This document shows positions 34,790 to 42,979 of a DNA stretch of 64,000 bases, one piece after another. Numbering within the stretch: position 1 is the stretch's first letter; each line of letters opens with the position of its first letter. The stretch lies in the NCBI GenBank assembly GCA_029248405.1, contig JAQWJJ010000016.1, positions 248,001-312,000 on the forward strand. The letters run 5' to 3'. This stretch comes from Flavobacteriaceae bacterium. Lineage in GTDB: Bacteria > Bacteroidota > Bacteroidia > Flavobacteriales > Flavobacteriaceae. A program made the position numbers and the translations under genes. The notes under the pieces were generated by a model that was given only the letters and a program-made list of their open reading frames with translations, made no database searches and had not been told where the DNA came from.

Positions 34790-35635
34790 TTAATTAAGTT
34801 GCATATTATCGATCAATCTCACGCCACTGACAATCACGGCGATAAAGGCACGATAAGAGGTTTTTTCAATTTTTGAGCGGGCAGGCATCAAGGTGTCGAC
34901 CGGGGCAATGGCAAAATATTCTAGGGTCATTTGGGGTTCGTGGTCAAAAGCCTTTTTGACCATTTCTTGAATAGCTGGAATGTCTTGCACCTCGAAACAG
35001 TCCTGAGCTTTCTTCAGCATTTTGTATACGACAGTTGCTTGGCTGCGTTGCGCTGCTGTGAGGCGCGCATTCCTTGAGCTCAATGCGAGGCCTTGAGCGT
35101 TGCGGGCGATGGGACACGGCACGATAGCGACAGGGAGTTTTTCTATTGCGACGAGTTGTTCTACGATTTTGAGTTGCTGGTAATCCTTTTCTCCGAAGTA
35201 CGCTTTGTCTGGGGACACCGCGCGCAGTAATAAGTTCACTACTGTGCCAACCCCATCAAAGTGCCCTGGCCGGAATTCACCCTCCATGGTGGTCGCCATA
35301 GGGCCAAAATCATAAGATTTTGCCTGTATCTGAGCCCCATAGAGATCTGCAGCCGTTGGGGCAAACACCAAGATATCTGGGTTCAATTGGTGTATGAGTT
35401 CGGTGTCCGCTTCGAGAGTCCTGGGGTAATTCACGAGGTCTTCGGCCTTGTTGAATTGTGTTGGATTCACAAAAATACTGACCACAACTAGTGTGCATTC
35501 CTCCATGGCTTGAGCAGCTAAACCCAAATGACCTTGGTGAAGAGCACCCATTGTTGGGACAAATCCGATGGTCTGGCCCTGCAGTTTTTGATGGGCAATA
35601 AAGTCCGATAATTCGGCACAAGTGTATAGGATCAT
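34790..35635 (-). CDS. panC: Pantothenate synthetase (pantoate--beta-alanine ligase)
   Basis: PanC joins pantoate to beta-alanine with ATP, giving pantothenate. The 281-residue protein has the nucleotidyltransferase HIGH-like motif in FVPTMGALHQGHL (about 25-37), FVNPTQFNKAEDL (about 56-68), FGEKDYQQL (about 147-155) and the KMSKS-like region SSRNARL (about 182-188). It opens a same-strand run panC-panD-flippase-like-esterase-like-radA. A -7 box lies 18 bases upstream, back to back with the promoter of the divergent glycogen-synthase-like gene. Confidence 0.97.
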   Translation of the reverse strand: MILYTCAELSDFIAHQKLQGQTIGFVPTMGALHQGHLGLAAQAMEECTLVVVSIFVNPTQFNKAEDLVNYPRTLEADTELIHQLNPDILVFAPTAADLYGAQIQAKSYDFGPMATTMEGEFRPGHFDGVGTVVNLLLRAVSPDKAYFGEKDYQQLKIVEQLVAIEKLPVAIVPCPIARNAQGLALSSRNARLTAAQRSQATVVYKMLKKAQDCFEVQDIPAIQEMVKKAFDHEPQMTLEYFAIAPVDTLMPARSKIEKTSYRAFIAVIVSGVRLIDNMQLN

Positions 35636-35653
35636 TGGGTTTTAATATTGGAG

Positions 35654-35661
35654 CAAAATTA
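35654..35661 (-). promoter_or_regulatory. Predicted -7 box of panC
   Basis: The reverse strand reads TAATTTTG, an exact TAnnTTTG match, ending 18 bases before the panC ATG. Confidence 0.5.
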
Positions 35662-35692
35662 AGATATTAACAGCAATCTGCATAAATTTTCG

Positions 35693-35700
35693 TATTTTTG
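35693..35700 (+). promoter_or_regulatory. Predicted -7 box of the GlgA-like gene
   Basis: TATTTTTG matches TAnnTTTG exactly and ends 36 bases before the ATG at 35737. It lies 31 bases from the divergent panC box, so the upstream elements of both promoters overlap. Confidence 0.5.
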
Positions 35701-35736
35701 CCACCTTAAAGCGTGTAGCCGTAAAGAATAAAATTT

Positions 35737-36549
35737 ATGAAAGATAAAAGGGTCTTATATGTTTCTTCTGAAGTAGTGCCCTACTTGCCAGAGACAGAGA
35801 TTTCTTCGATGTCGTTTGAAGCACCGAGAACGGTCAACAACAATAATGGACAGATCAGAATTTTTATGCCGCGTTACGGCAATATTAATGAGCGTCGTCA
35901 CCAACTGCATGAAGTCATTCGATTGTCTGGAATGAATTTGGTCATCAACGACATGGACATGCCGTTGATCATAAAAGTGGCCTCTATTCCGAAAGAGCGC
36001 ATGCAAGTTTATTTCATCGACAACGAAGACTATTTTAAGCGAAAGGCCACTTATGCCAACGAAGATGGCGTGCTCTTTCCAGACAATGATGAACGTGCTT
36101 TATTTTTCGCCAAAGGAGTGGTCGAAACAGTCAAAAAACTCAATTGGGCCCCAGACATCATCCATGTGCATGGGTGGCTCGCATCATTTTTGCCTTTGTA
36201 CCTCAAAACCTATTATGCCAATGAGCCGTTGTTTGACGGGTGTAAAATTGTGACTTCGGTCTACAACCAAGGTTTTGACGGTGTGCTCGATCCGGCACTG
36301 AAAGATAAAATAGGCCTAGACGGTATTGATGCGTCAGAGATCACACATCTTGAGGACCCGAATTATTTCAATGTCATGAAAACGGCAATTGATCATTCTG
36401 ATGCTTTGATTGCAGGATCAGACGAATTGCCTGATGAACTGACCACTTACATCAAGGCACAAAAAAGTCCTGTGTTAAACTTTCACAATAAGGAAGATTT
36501 TTCTGAAGCTTATATCGATTTTTACCAAAACAAAGTATTGGGCGCTTAA
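35737..36549 (+). CDS. Glycogen/starch synthase catalytic-domain protein, single domain
   Basis: This 270-residue protein resembles only the N-terminal (GT5) half of glycogen synthase. Full GlgA is about 480 residues and has a second GT-B domain that is absent here. MKDKRVLYVSSEVVPYLPET corresponds to the GlgA start, but the ADP-glucose-binding KTGGL motif is replaced by PETEISSM. Retained features include DIIHVHGWLASFLPLYLKT (about 142-160), FDGVLDPALKDKIGLDGID and DALIAGSDELPDELT. Such short proteins beside panC and glmS recur in flavobacteria. ADP-glucose transfer seems unlikely, and a regulatory or binding role is possible. The DUF4270 gene begins 24 bases downstream and may be cotranscribed. 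Confidence 0.85.
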   Translation: MKDKRVLYVSSEVVPYLPETEISSMSFEAPRTVNNNNGQIRIFMPRYGNINERRHQLHEVIRLSGMNLVINDMDMPLIIKVASIPKERMQVYFIDNEDYFKRKATYANEDGVLFPDNDERALFFAKGVVETVKKLNWAPDIIHVHGWLASFLPLYLKTYYANEPLFDGCKIVTSVYNQGFDGVLDPALKDKIGLDGIDASEITHLEDPNYFNVMKTAIDHSDALIAGSDELPDELTTYIKAQKSPVLNFHNKEDFSEAYIDFYQNKVLGA

Positions 36550-36573
36550 CAGCCTGATTAAAATGTATTTCAA

Positions 36574-38151
36574 TTGAAACAGCGCTTTTCTTATTTCGGA
36601 TCATTTCTTGTGCTTGTTCTAGCTTTTGCTTCCTGTGATGAAGATTTTAGTACGTTAGACACAGCGATCATCGATCAAAATTTTTCTACACCGGACACAG
36701 TTTTTTCGGTTCGTGCCTACAGTAAATTTACAGGACCTGTTCAATCCAATAACCAGCTTTCGTACAAACTTGGGGTCTATAACGACCCTATTTTTGGGAC
36801 CCACACGGCCAATTATTTGTCACAGTTGGTGTTGAGCAATAACAATCCAGCGTTTTCTGTCGATACCCTTAACCCGATATTAGAAAAAGTCGTGCTGTCT
36901 ATGCCTTTTTACAGCACGTCAGAGGATGACGAAGACGGTAACCCAGTGTATACCTTAGATTCAATCTATGGCAATCAGCCCATGCATTTGTCTGTGTATG
37001 AATCCAATTACTTTTTGCGGGATTTTGATCCTTTGACCGGATTTGAATCACCCCAAAAATACTATTCGGACCAGCAAGCCAATTTTGAATCTCAATTAGG
37101 GACTCTTTTGGTAGAGGTGCCTGAATATATTGCTTCTGCTGAAGCAACAGAATTCATTATCGAAGATTTAGACACCCTGTCTTTTGTGCCAGGAATTAAC
37201 CTTGAGCTGCCTGTTGCTTTTTTTCAAGAAAAAATATGGGACCAGCAAAATCAAGATGTTTTGCTCAACAATAACAACTTTAAGAATTACTTTCGCGGGC
37301 TTTATTTCAAGACTGAAGCCATTGACGACCAAGGACATCAGATTATTTTTGATCCCTCCAATGCCCGTGTCACTATGTATTATTCGGCGGAGACGACTAT
37401 ATTGGATGATTCTGGAAATCAAACATCAAACGAAGAAGGTGAGATCGATCGCCAGGTGTTTTCGTATGAATTCACTTTTGCTGGGGTCAAAGTAAATACC
37501 TTCGATCATGATTGGCACCCATCTGTAGCCGCTGAATTGGCCGTTGTAGATCCGAGCCAAGGCGCTGAGCGTCTCTATGTAGACGGTAGTGATGGTATAG
37601 CCACCATTGTAGAGCTGTTTCAGGGCGACGACAACCAGAATGGCATCAATGACCTTGATGAACTCAGAAACGAAGGATGGTTGATCAACGAGGCGAATCT
37701 TATTTTCTACGTCGATCAAGATCAAGCGACAGATCCGGATAAGGAACCAGAACGCCTGTTGATTTTTGACACCAAGAACGCGGCGATTCTTGCAGACTAC
37801 AGCATCGATTTGACCTCAAACCTGACACCAATAGATGCGATATCTCAGCACCTAGGGCGTTTAGAACGTGGTGAGGATGACGCTGGAGAGTTCTATAAGA
37901 TCAAACTTACTGCCCATGTGAGCAATCTCATCAATAGAGATTCAACCAATATTTCGTTGGGCCTAGTCGTTTCTCAAAATGTGTCCTATGTTGGCTTTTT
38001 TGACCTCGAAACACCACTTTTAGAAGAAGGTTTCGAACAACTGCCAGGCGGAACAGTGGTCTCGCCGCAAGGAACGGCCTTGCACGGTAACCTTTCAAGT
38101 GATTTGGACAAAAGATTAAAGCTCGAATTGTATTACACAAAACCCGAATAA
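36574..38151 (+). CDS. DUF4270 family lipoprotein
   Basis: This is a 525-residue lipoprotein (lipobox AFASC, Cys21) followed by an acidic stretch DEDFSTLDT. It matches the DUF4270 family of Bacteroidota, marked by LEKVVLSMPFYS, then QLGTLLVEVPEY and LRNEGWLINEANLIFYVDQ. Its function is unknown. The start is TTG at 36574. The nearest upstream ATG (36563) is out of frame, and the frame from TTG gives a perfect lipoprotein signal (MKQRFSYFGSFLVLVLAFASC). It lies 24 bases after the GlgA-like gene and 2 bases before glmS, an arrangement typical of flavobacteria. Confidence 0.9.
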   Translation: MKQRFSYFGSFLVLVLAFASCDEDFSTLDTAIIDQNFSTPDTVFSVRAYSKFTGPVQSNNQLSYKLGVYNDPIFGTHTANYLSQLVLSNNNPAFSVDTLNPILEKVVLSMPFYSTSEDDEDGNPVYTLDSIYGNQPMHLSVYESNYFLRDFDPLTGFESPQKYYSDQQANFESQLGTLLVEVPEYIASAEATEFIIEDLDTLSFVPGINLELPVAFFQEKIWDQQNQDVLLNNNNFKNYFRGLYFKTEAIDDQGHQIIFDPSNARVTMYYSAETTILDDSGNQTSNEEGEIDRQVFSYEFTFAGVKVNTFDHDWHPSVAAELAVVDPSQGAERLYVDGSDGIATIVELFQGDDNQNGINDLDELRNEGWLINEANLIFYVDQDQATDPDKEPERLLIFDTKNAAILADYSIDLTSNLTPIDAISQHLGRLERGEDDAGEFYKIKLTAHVSNLINRDSTNISLGLVVSQNVSYVGFFDLETPLLEEGFEQLPGGTVVSPQGTALHGNLSSDLDKRLKLELYYTKPE

Positions 38152-38153
38152 TT

Positions 38154-40001
38154 ATGTGCGGAATTGTTGGTTACATTGGATCTAAAGAAGCCTACCCAAT
38201 TGTACTGAATGGTCTGAGGAGACTGGAGTATCGCGGATACGATAGCGCTGGGATTGCTCTGTTTGATGGGGCCCAGCTGCACCTATGCAAAACCAAAGGT
38301 AAGGTCAATGCCTTGGCAGAAAAATTTGCTGCCCAAGGAGTGCCACAGGCGCAAATAGGTATTGGACACACCCGTTGGGCCACCCATGGGGTGCCTAACG
38401 ATGTCAATTCGCACCCACACACCTCTAATAGTGGCGCATTGATTTTGGTCCATAATGGCATTATTGAAAATTATGCTGCACTAAAAACAGTCTTACAACA
38501 GCGCGGTTATGTATTTCATAGTGATACTGATACAGAAGTTTTGGTCAATCTTATTGAAGAAGTCAAGAAGACCAACAATGTCAAGCTCGGTAAAGCAGTG
38601 CAATTGGCTTTGAAAGAAGTGGAAGGCGCCTATGCGATTGCTGTTTTTGATCAGTCTAAGCCCAACGAAATTGTTGTGGCCAAGCTTGGAAGTCCTTTAG
38701 CTATTGGCGTAGGCACAGATGAGTTTTTTATTGCGAGTGACGCGACGCCATTTATTGAATTCACCAATCAGGCGATATACCTAGAAGATCATGAAATGGC
38801 GGTATTGCGATTGGGTCGTGAAGCACGGGTTCGGGATCTTAAGAAAGATGCACGTTTAGATTCGGCAATTCAAGAACTGAGCCTAAATGTGGAACAGATT
38901 GAAAAAGGTGGTTATGAGCATTTTATGCTGAAAGAGATTTATGAGCAACCGAGAGCGATTTTGGACACGTTTCGTGGCAGACTATTGCCTGAAGAGGGCA
39001 TCATCAAATTGAGTGGTTTAGAAAATCATATGTCTCGCTTTTTGAATGCCGAGCGCATATTGATTGTTGCTTGTGGAACATCATGGCATGCGGGACTCGT
39101 GGCAGAGTATATATTCGAAGAATGGGCGCGGATTCCAGTCGAGGTGGAGTACGCTTCGGAGTTCAGATACCGCAATCCGATCATTAACAAAAATGACGTT
39201 GTGATCGCTATTTCTCAGAGTGGTGAAACAGCAGATACCCTTGCGGCCATCAAATTAGCCAAGAGTCATGGCGCTCTGGTATATGGGGTTTGTAATGTGG
39301 CGGGTTCTTCTATTGCCCGTGAGACAGACGCAGGAAGTTATACCCATGCTGGTCCTGAGATTGGTGTGGCCTCGACCAAGGCATTTACCACTCAGATTAC
39401 TATTTTGACCCTCATTGCCCTTAAATTGGCCAAAGAGAAGGGGAGCATCTCTCAATCGGTTTACCAACAGCATTTATATGAGTTGCAGCAAATTCCTCAA
39501 CTCATTGAAGAAGCGCTCGCGAGTGATGCCACCATCAAGAAGATTGCTTCTGAGATGGTTATGGCACAGCATGCCTTGTATTTAGGTCGTGGCTATAATT
39601 TCCCGGTGGCGCTTGAAGGAGCATTGAAACTCAAGGAGATTTCTTATATACATGCAGAAGGATATCCTGCGGCTGAAATGAAGCACGGTCCGATCGCACT
39701 CATTGACGCCCAAATGCCTGTAGTAGTGGTCGCGGTCAATAGTAACCACTATGATAAGGTCGTCAGTAATATAGAAGAAATAAAGGCGCGAAAAGGAAGA
39801 ATCATCGCTATTGTTACTGCCGGAGATAGTGTCGTCAAGGGATTGGCCGATCACGTGATTGAAGTTCCTAAAACAACAGAAGCTTCATCACCCTTGGTCA
39901 CAACGATCCCACTTCAACTCTTGTCTTATCACATTGCTGTGATGCTCGGGCGCAACGTCGATCAGCCAAGAAATCTAGCGAAGTCCGTTACTGTGGAGTA
40001 A
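38154..40001 (+). CDS. glmS: Glutamine--fructose-6-phosphate aminotransferase
   Basis: GlmS makes glucosamine-6-phosphate, the first step toward UDP-GlcNAc for peptidoglycan and LPS. The 615-residue protein has the N-terminal glutaminase with Cys2 nucleophile (MCGIVGYIG), GHTRWATHG near 75 and SDTDTEVLVNLI near 124. Two SIS sugar-isomerase domains follow (ACGTSWHAG near 305, ISQSGETADTLAA near 350, and the C-terminal block LGRGYNFPVALEGALKLKE). It ends NLAKSVTVE, as in other GlmS. It starts 2 bases after the DUF4270 gene. No glmS ribozyme-like leader is visible, since there is no space upstream. Confidence 0.98.
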   Translation: MCGIVGYIGSKEAYPIVLNGLRRLEYRGYDSAGIALFDGAQLHLCKTKGKVNALAEKFAAQGVPQAQIGIGHTRWATHGVPNDVNSHPHTSNSGALILVHNGIIENYAALKTVLQQRGYVFHSDTDTEVLVNLIEEVKKTNNVKLGKAVQLALKEVEGAYAIAVFDQSKPNEIVVAKLGSPLAIGVGTDEFFIASDATPFIEFTNQAIYLEDHEMAVLRLGREARVRDLKKDARLDSAIQELSLNVEQIEKGGYEHFMLKEIYEQPRAILDTFRGRLLPEEGIIKLSGLENHMSRFLNAERILIVACGTSWHAGLVAEYIFEEWARIPVEVEYASEFRYRNPIINKNDVVIAISQSGETADTLAAIKLAKSHGALVYGVCNVAGSSIARETDAGSYTHAGPEIGVASTKAFTTQITILTLIALKLAKEKGSISQSVYQQHLYELQQIPQLIEEALASDATIKKIASEMVMAQHALYLGRGYNFPVALEGALKLKEISYIHAEGYPAAEMKHGPIALIDAQMPVVVVAVNSNHYDKVVSNIEEIKARKGRIIAIVTAGDSVVKGLADHVIEVPKTTEASSPLVTTIPLQLLSYHIAVMLGRNVDQPRNLAKSVTVE

Positions 40002-40025
40002 CATTATGGGAGGGTTATCCTTGCC

Positions 40026-40208
40026 CCTACTATACTAAACGACGAAATCATGCTGCGTTATCACCCTGAAGAAGGCACCACGCTGTCTAAAAATACACAA
40101 GTTCGGGGAAGTTTTACCGGATTGGCTTTTAAGCAAGCACTTTTTGCGATTTGGCTGGGAGACAAGCCTGCTCAAAAGAGCCTGAGGCAGCAGATGCTTG
40201 GGCTTTAG
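40026..40208 (+). pseudogene. 3' remnant of a chalcone-isomerase-like gene
   Basis: About 60 in-frame codons ending in TAG at 40206-40208 encode a C-terminus much like that of chalcone-isomerase-like (Chalcone_3) exported proteins. It reads ...NDEIMLRYHPEEGT, then GSFTGLAFKQALFAIWLGDKPAQKSL and a closing QMLGL. In that family the stretch is the last third of a protein of about 180 residues with an N-terminal signal peptide. Here the upstream part is missing. In the same frame only 16 sense codons separate 40050 from the glmS stop. The possible ATG at 40050 would give 52 residues with no signal. This looks like a decayed gene, although translation of the fragment cannot be excluded. Confidence 0.65.
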
Positions 40209-40279
40209 AGATGAAGTTGAGCATGCACTTCTAGCCACCCGGTGGGCCAAGTGATTGTCCTGACTTCATTCCATTTGAG

Positions 40280-42028
40280 TTATTGTTTTGGTAATAGTGC
40301 CATGCCTTGATCAATAAGGTGGGCTATACCAGGAAACTGTTGGGCCTTTGAGGCCAAGATGCTTTCCAGTTTTTCTGCAGTGCCTAGATCATTATTTTCC
40401 AGAGTCCATTGTAATAAATTTAATGGCAAAAGCCAATCAGAGGCATGGGCTTTATCGAGTTCTTGACAAATATATTCAATGGTTTGCGCATTTAGTGTTT
40501 GCGCGGTATGGTGGTCTTGTGCCACTTGGTAGAGCTTGATCAAAGCGTCATAAGCACTCGTGCTGTCGTTTTGTTCAGCGTCATAACGACTGATATCGAT
40601 AGATAAATCAACACTGCTGGTGTCCGCTGGCCCGGCAAAGACCGAGGTGACTTTTTTACCAACAGCCATATCATATACCCCCCAACTGGGATCAAATAAG
40701 ACCTCTTCTCCTAGAGTGACCCGACAGTTGTTGAGTTTGATGAGCATGATTTTGCCTTGTAAATTTCGTGTTCCTGTAATGATGACACCTTGGACACGGA
40801 CCCCGCCTTCAAATTCAAGATCCACCTCTTCTCCTTCGTAGATATTGTACTGTTTTAGATCTCTAGGACTCATGTCCTCAATAGCCAAGTTAATTCCCTT
40901 TAGTTTTCCTATTGGCGAGCCAAAACCATCTGGATGGCTGCTCGATTCATGACCAATAAGGGTCTTGTTTTGATGGGACAGCACTGTTGGCCCAGTAGTT
41001 TGTATATATCGTATTGTGCGTTCTTGATCTAGAATACGTGTAAATACTCCAGAAATTTGTAATCCTGTACTGAGTTCAGCTGTAGCCAATTGTTTTGAAT
41101 TTACGGCCTTAACCAACCCGCTGTAGCCCCCTGTGCGCAAAGCCATGGTGTTGGCAAATTCTTCCAAAACTTGACTCAAATGGGCAAAATTTGGCGTGAC
41201 ATACAAATGGGGCTGAGGCTTTGTGATGTCAAATCCTTGACGAGCAGCCTCAAGAGTGTAGGGTCTTTTTTCTATTTTGGACGAAAAACAAGCCGTGCTT
41301 TCCCCTATCGAAGACAGCAGTCCAGCACCATAAATTTTGGGGTGCTCGAGGGTGCCAATCAAACCATACTCTACAGACCACCAGTGTAAATTGCGGATTT
41401 GTGCCATTTCACTTGGGGCTTCATCTCGGCTCTGTAACGCTTGAATGTGGGCTTCTGTCGCATCGATGTCGCTTTGGTTGGGGTTTTTTGATTCCTTCAA
41501 GACGGAAAGTTTTCGGGCCGCTTCATAAAGCTCAAAATCTAGGGCTGAAGAAATGGCTTTGCTGCCGATTTCTCCAAACCGACGCAGATATTCTGCATAA
41601 TCAGGATTTGCTATTATAGGGGCATGTCCTGCAGCTTCATGAATGATATCAGGCGCAGGAGTGTATTGAATATGATTGATCTGACGAATATCAGAGGCAA
41701 TGACCAAAACATTATAAGCCTGAAATTCCATGAAGGCTTGTGGAGGAATAAAACCATCAACTGCGACAGCCGCCCATCCAATATCTTGAAGAATCCGATT
41801 CATGCCATACATGGACGGAATATAATCTATTGATATGCCAGTTTTTTCGAGACCCGCGAGGTATGATTGGTGCGCTAACCGTGGAAGGTGTGCGACATTG
41901 ACCCTCATGACATAACGCCAAACAGCATGATCTATAGCCGTATAATCATTATAGTTTTGAGGCTTGATGTATTGCAGCAGATGCTGTGGCAGTCGGTCTA
42001 AAACAGGGTTGGTTTCGATGTTGCTCAT
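40280..42028 (-). CDS. Aromatic amino acid hydroxylase (phenylalanine 4-hydroxylase-like) with C-terminal extension
   Basis: This is a 582-residue, tetrahydrobiopterin-dependent iron oxygenase. The iron ligands are H130 and H135 (PDIIHEAAGHAPI) and E220 (HWWSVEYGLIG), as in phenylalanine hydroxylase. Bacterial PhhA is about 260-300 residues and animal PAH about 450. Here the catalytic domain spans about 25-335, and about 245 residues follow with GDEVDLEFEGG-type strands (KGINLAIEDMSPRDLKQYNIYEG) and a helical tail. The extension is known to me in other Bacteroidota homologs but has no named domain. Phe, Trp or Tyr specificity is not settled by sequence. No pterin carbinolamine dehydratase gene is adjacent. 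The gene stands alone on its strand. Confidence 0.88.
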   Translation of the reverse strand: MSNIETNPVLDRLPQHLLQYIKPQNYNDYTAIDHAVWRYVMRVNVAHLPRLAHQSYLAGLEKTGISIDYIPSMYGMNRILQDIGWAAVAVDGFIPPQAFMEFQAYNVLVIASDIRQINHIQYTPAPDIIHEAAGHAPIIANPDYAEYLRRFGEIGSKAISSALDFELYEAARKLSVLKESKNPNQSDIDATEAHIQALQSRDEAPSEMAQIRNLHWWSVEYGLIGTLEHPKIYGAGLLSSIGESTACFSSKIEKRPYTLEAARQGFDITKPQPHLYVTPNFAHLSQVLEEFANTMALRTGGYSGLVKAVNSKQLATAELSTGLQISGVFTRILDQERTIRYIQTTGPTVLSHQNKTLIGHESSSHPDGFGSPIGKLKGINLAIEDMSPRDLKQYNIYEGEEVDLEFEGGVRVQGVIITGTRNLQGKIMLIKLNNCRVTLGEEVLFDPSWGVYDMAVGKKVTSVFAGPADTSSVDLSIDISRYDAEQNDSTSAYDALIKLYQVAQDHHTAQTLNAQTIEYICQELDKAHASDWLLPLNLLQWTLENNDLGTAEKLESILASKAQQFPGIAHLIDQGMALLPKQ

Positions 42029-42246
42029 GGCCTTAGTCTATCGGAGGACTAAGTTAAGAAAAGAAATAGCCCAAATAATATTTAATTGACAGATACTGTA
42101 AGCTTTGATTTTGGAAAGAAGTCCTAACCGCCAGCATTAAATCAACTAAAGCGATTTTTGAGAAATTCTAAATTTGATCTTTCAATGGCGCATGCCAAAA
42201 ACATGAATTGATGTTTTTAGTTTGTTTTTGAATACTTACTTTTAGC

Positions 42247-42978
42247 ATGATGAAAAGGATTTTTAATTTACTCTCGGGGCCAAGAAATATATCAACAGCT
42301 TTGATGTATAGTTTTGCGCAACATCCAGATTTTGTTGTGGTAGACGAGCCTTTCTATGGCCATTATTTGCGGCAGGTCTCGGATCGATCCAGTCATCCAA
42401 TGGATGAAGAAATCCAGAAGGCAATGCCTCATAACAAGGATCAGGTCATTGAGAGGTTAGAAAAACTGGCCCAAGAAAAATTGGTTTTTTCGAAAAGTAT
42501 GGCCCATCATTGCATCGAAGAGGAGCCAAGATATCTTTTGGACTGGACCAACATCATTCTCATTCGCCACCCCAAGAAATTAATCCATTCTTTTTCTAAG
42601 GTCATCCCTGATCCAACGCTAGAGGCTATTGGGATAAAAAAGGCCTTTGGCTTGTACCAATTTTTGAAACGCCACAAGGCGCCCGTACTGGTGATAGAGA
42701 GTGATGAATTATTAAGAGCCCCAGAACATTATTTGACACAAATGTGTGGTGTTCTGGGTTTTGATTTTGATCGTTCTATGCTGCGCTGGCCAAAAGGGGG
42801 CAATCCTGCTGACGGCATATGGGCTCCTTACTGGTATGGCAATGTGCATCAGAGTACCGGTTTCCTGCCCCAAGAGTCACGTGAAATCACTCTTTCGGAA
42901 CCTCTCGAATTAATATTGTCAGAAGCCTTACCTTATTATCAAGCACTTCGTGAAGAAGTTTTAATCAATACAAAATAA
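42247..42978 (+). CDS. Sulfotransferase-like P-loop protein
   Basis: This is a 243-residue cytoplasmic protein with a sulfotransferase-family P-loop, SGPRNIST (10-17), that would bind the 5' phosphosulfate group of PAPS. The second family region LIRHPKKLIHSFSKV (about 103-117) matches the 3' phosphate-binding RxP.......S pattern. It ends one base before the class IV aminotransferase gene, so the two are surely cotranscribed and probably coupled. I recall plant BCAT-like proteins that fuse the same two modules, which would support a joint function. Sulfonation activity is not proven, and the P-loop could serve another nucleotide. Confidence 0.8.
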   Translation: MMKRIFNLLSGPRNISTALMYSFAQHPDFVVVDEPFYGHYLRQVSDRSSHPMDEEIQKAMPHNKDQVIERLEKLAQEKLVFSKSMAHHCIEEEPRYLLDWTNIILIRHPKKLIHSFSKVIPDPTLEAIGIKKAFGLYQFLKRHKAPVLVIESDELLRAPEHYLTQMCGVLGFDFDRSMLRWPKGGNPADGIWAPYWYGNVHQSTGFLPQESREITLSEPLELILSEALPYYQALREEVLINTK

Positions 42979-42979
42979 T

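Noticed and set aside
38100-38153. Possible glmS ribozyme
   Set aside because: The upstream DUF4270 gene ends two bases before glmS, leaving no leader for the ribozyme.
40035-40250. Open frame of 71 codons on the minus strand after glmS
   Set aside because: It is antisense to the chalcone-isomerase-like remnant, which explains the coding bias.
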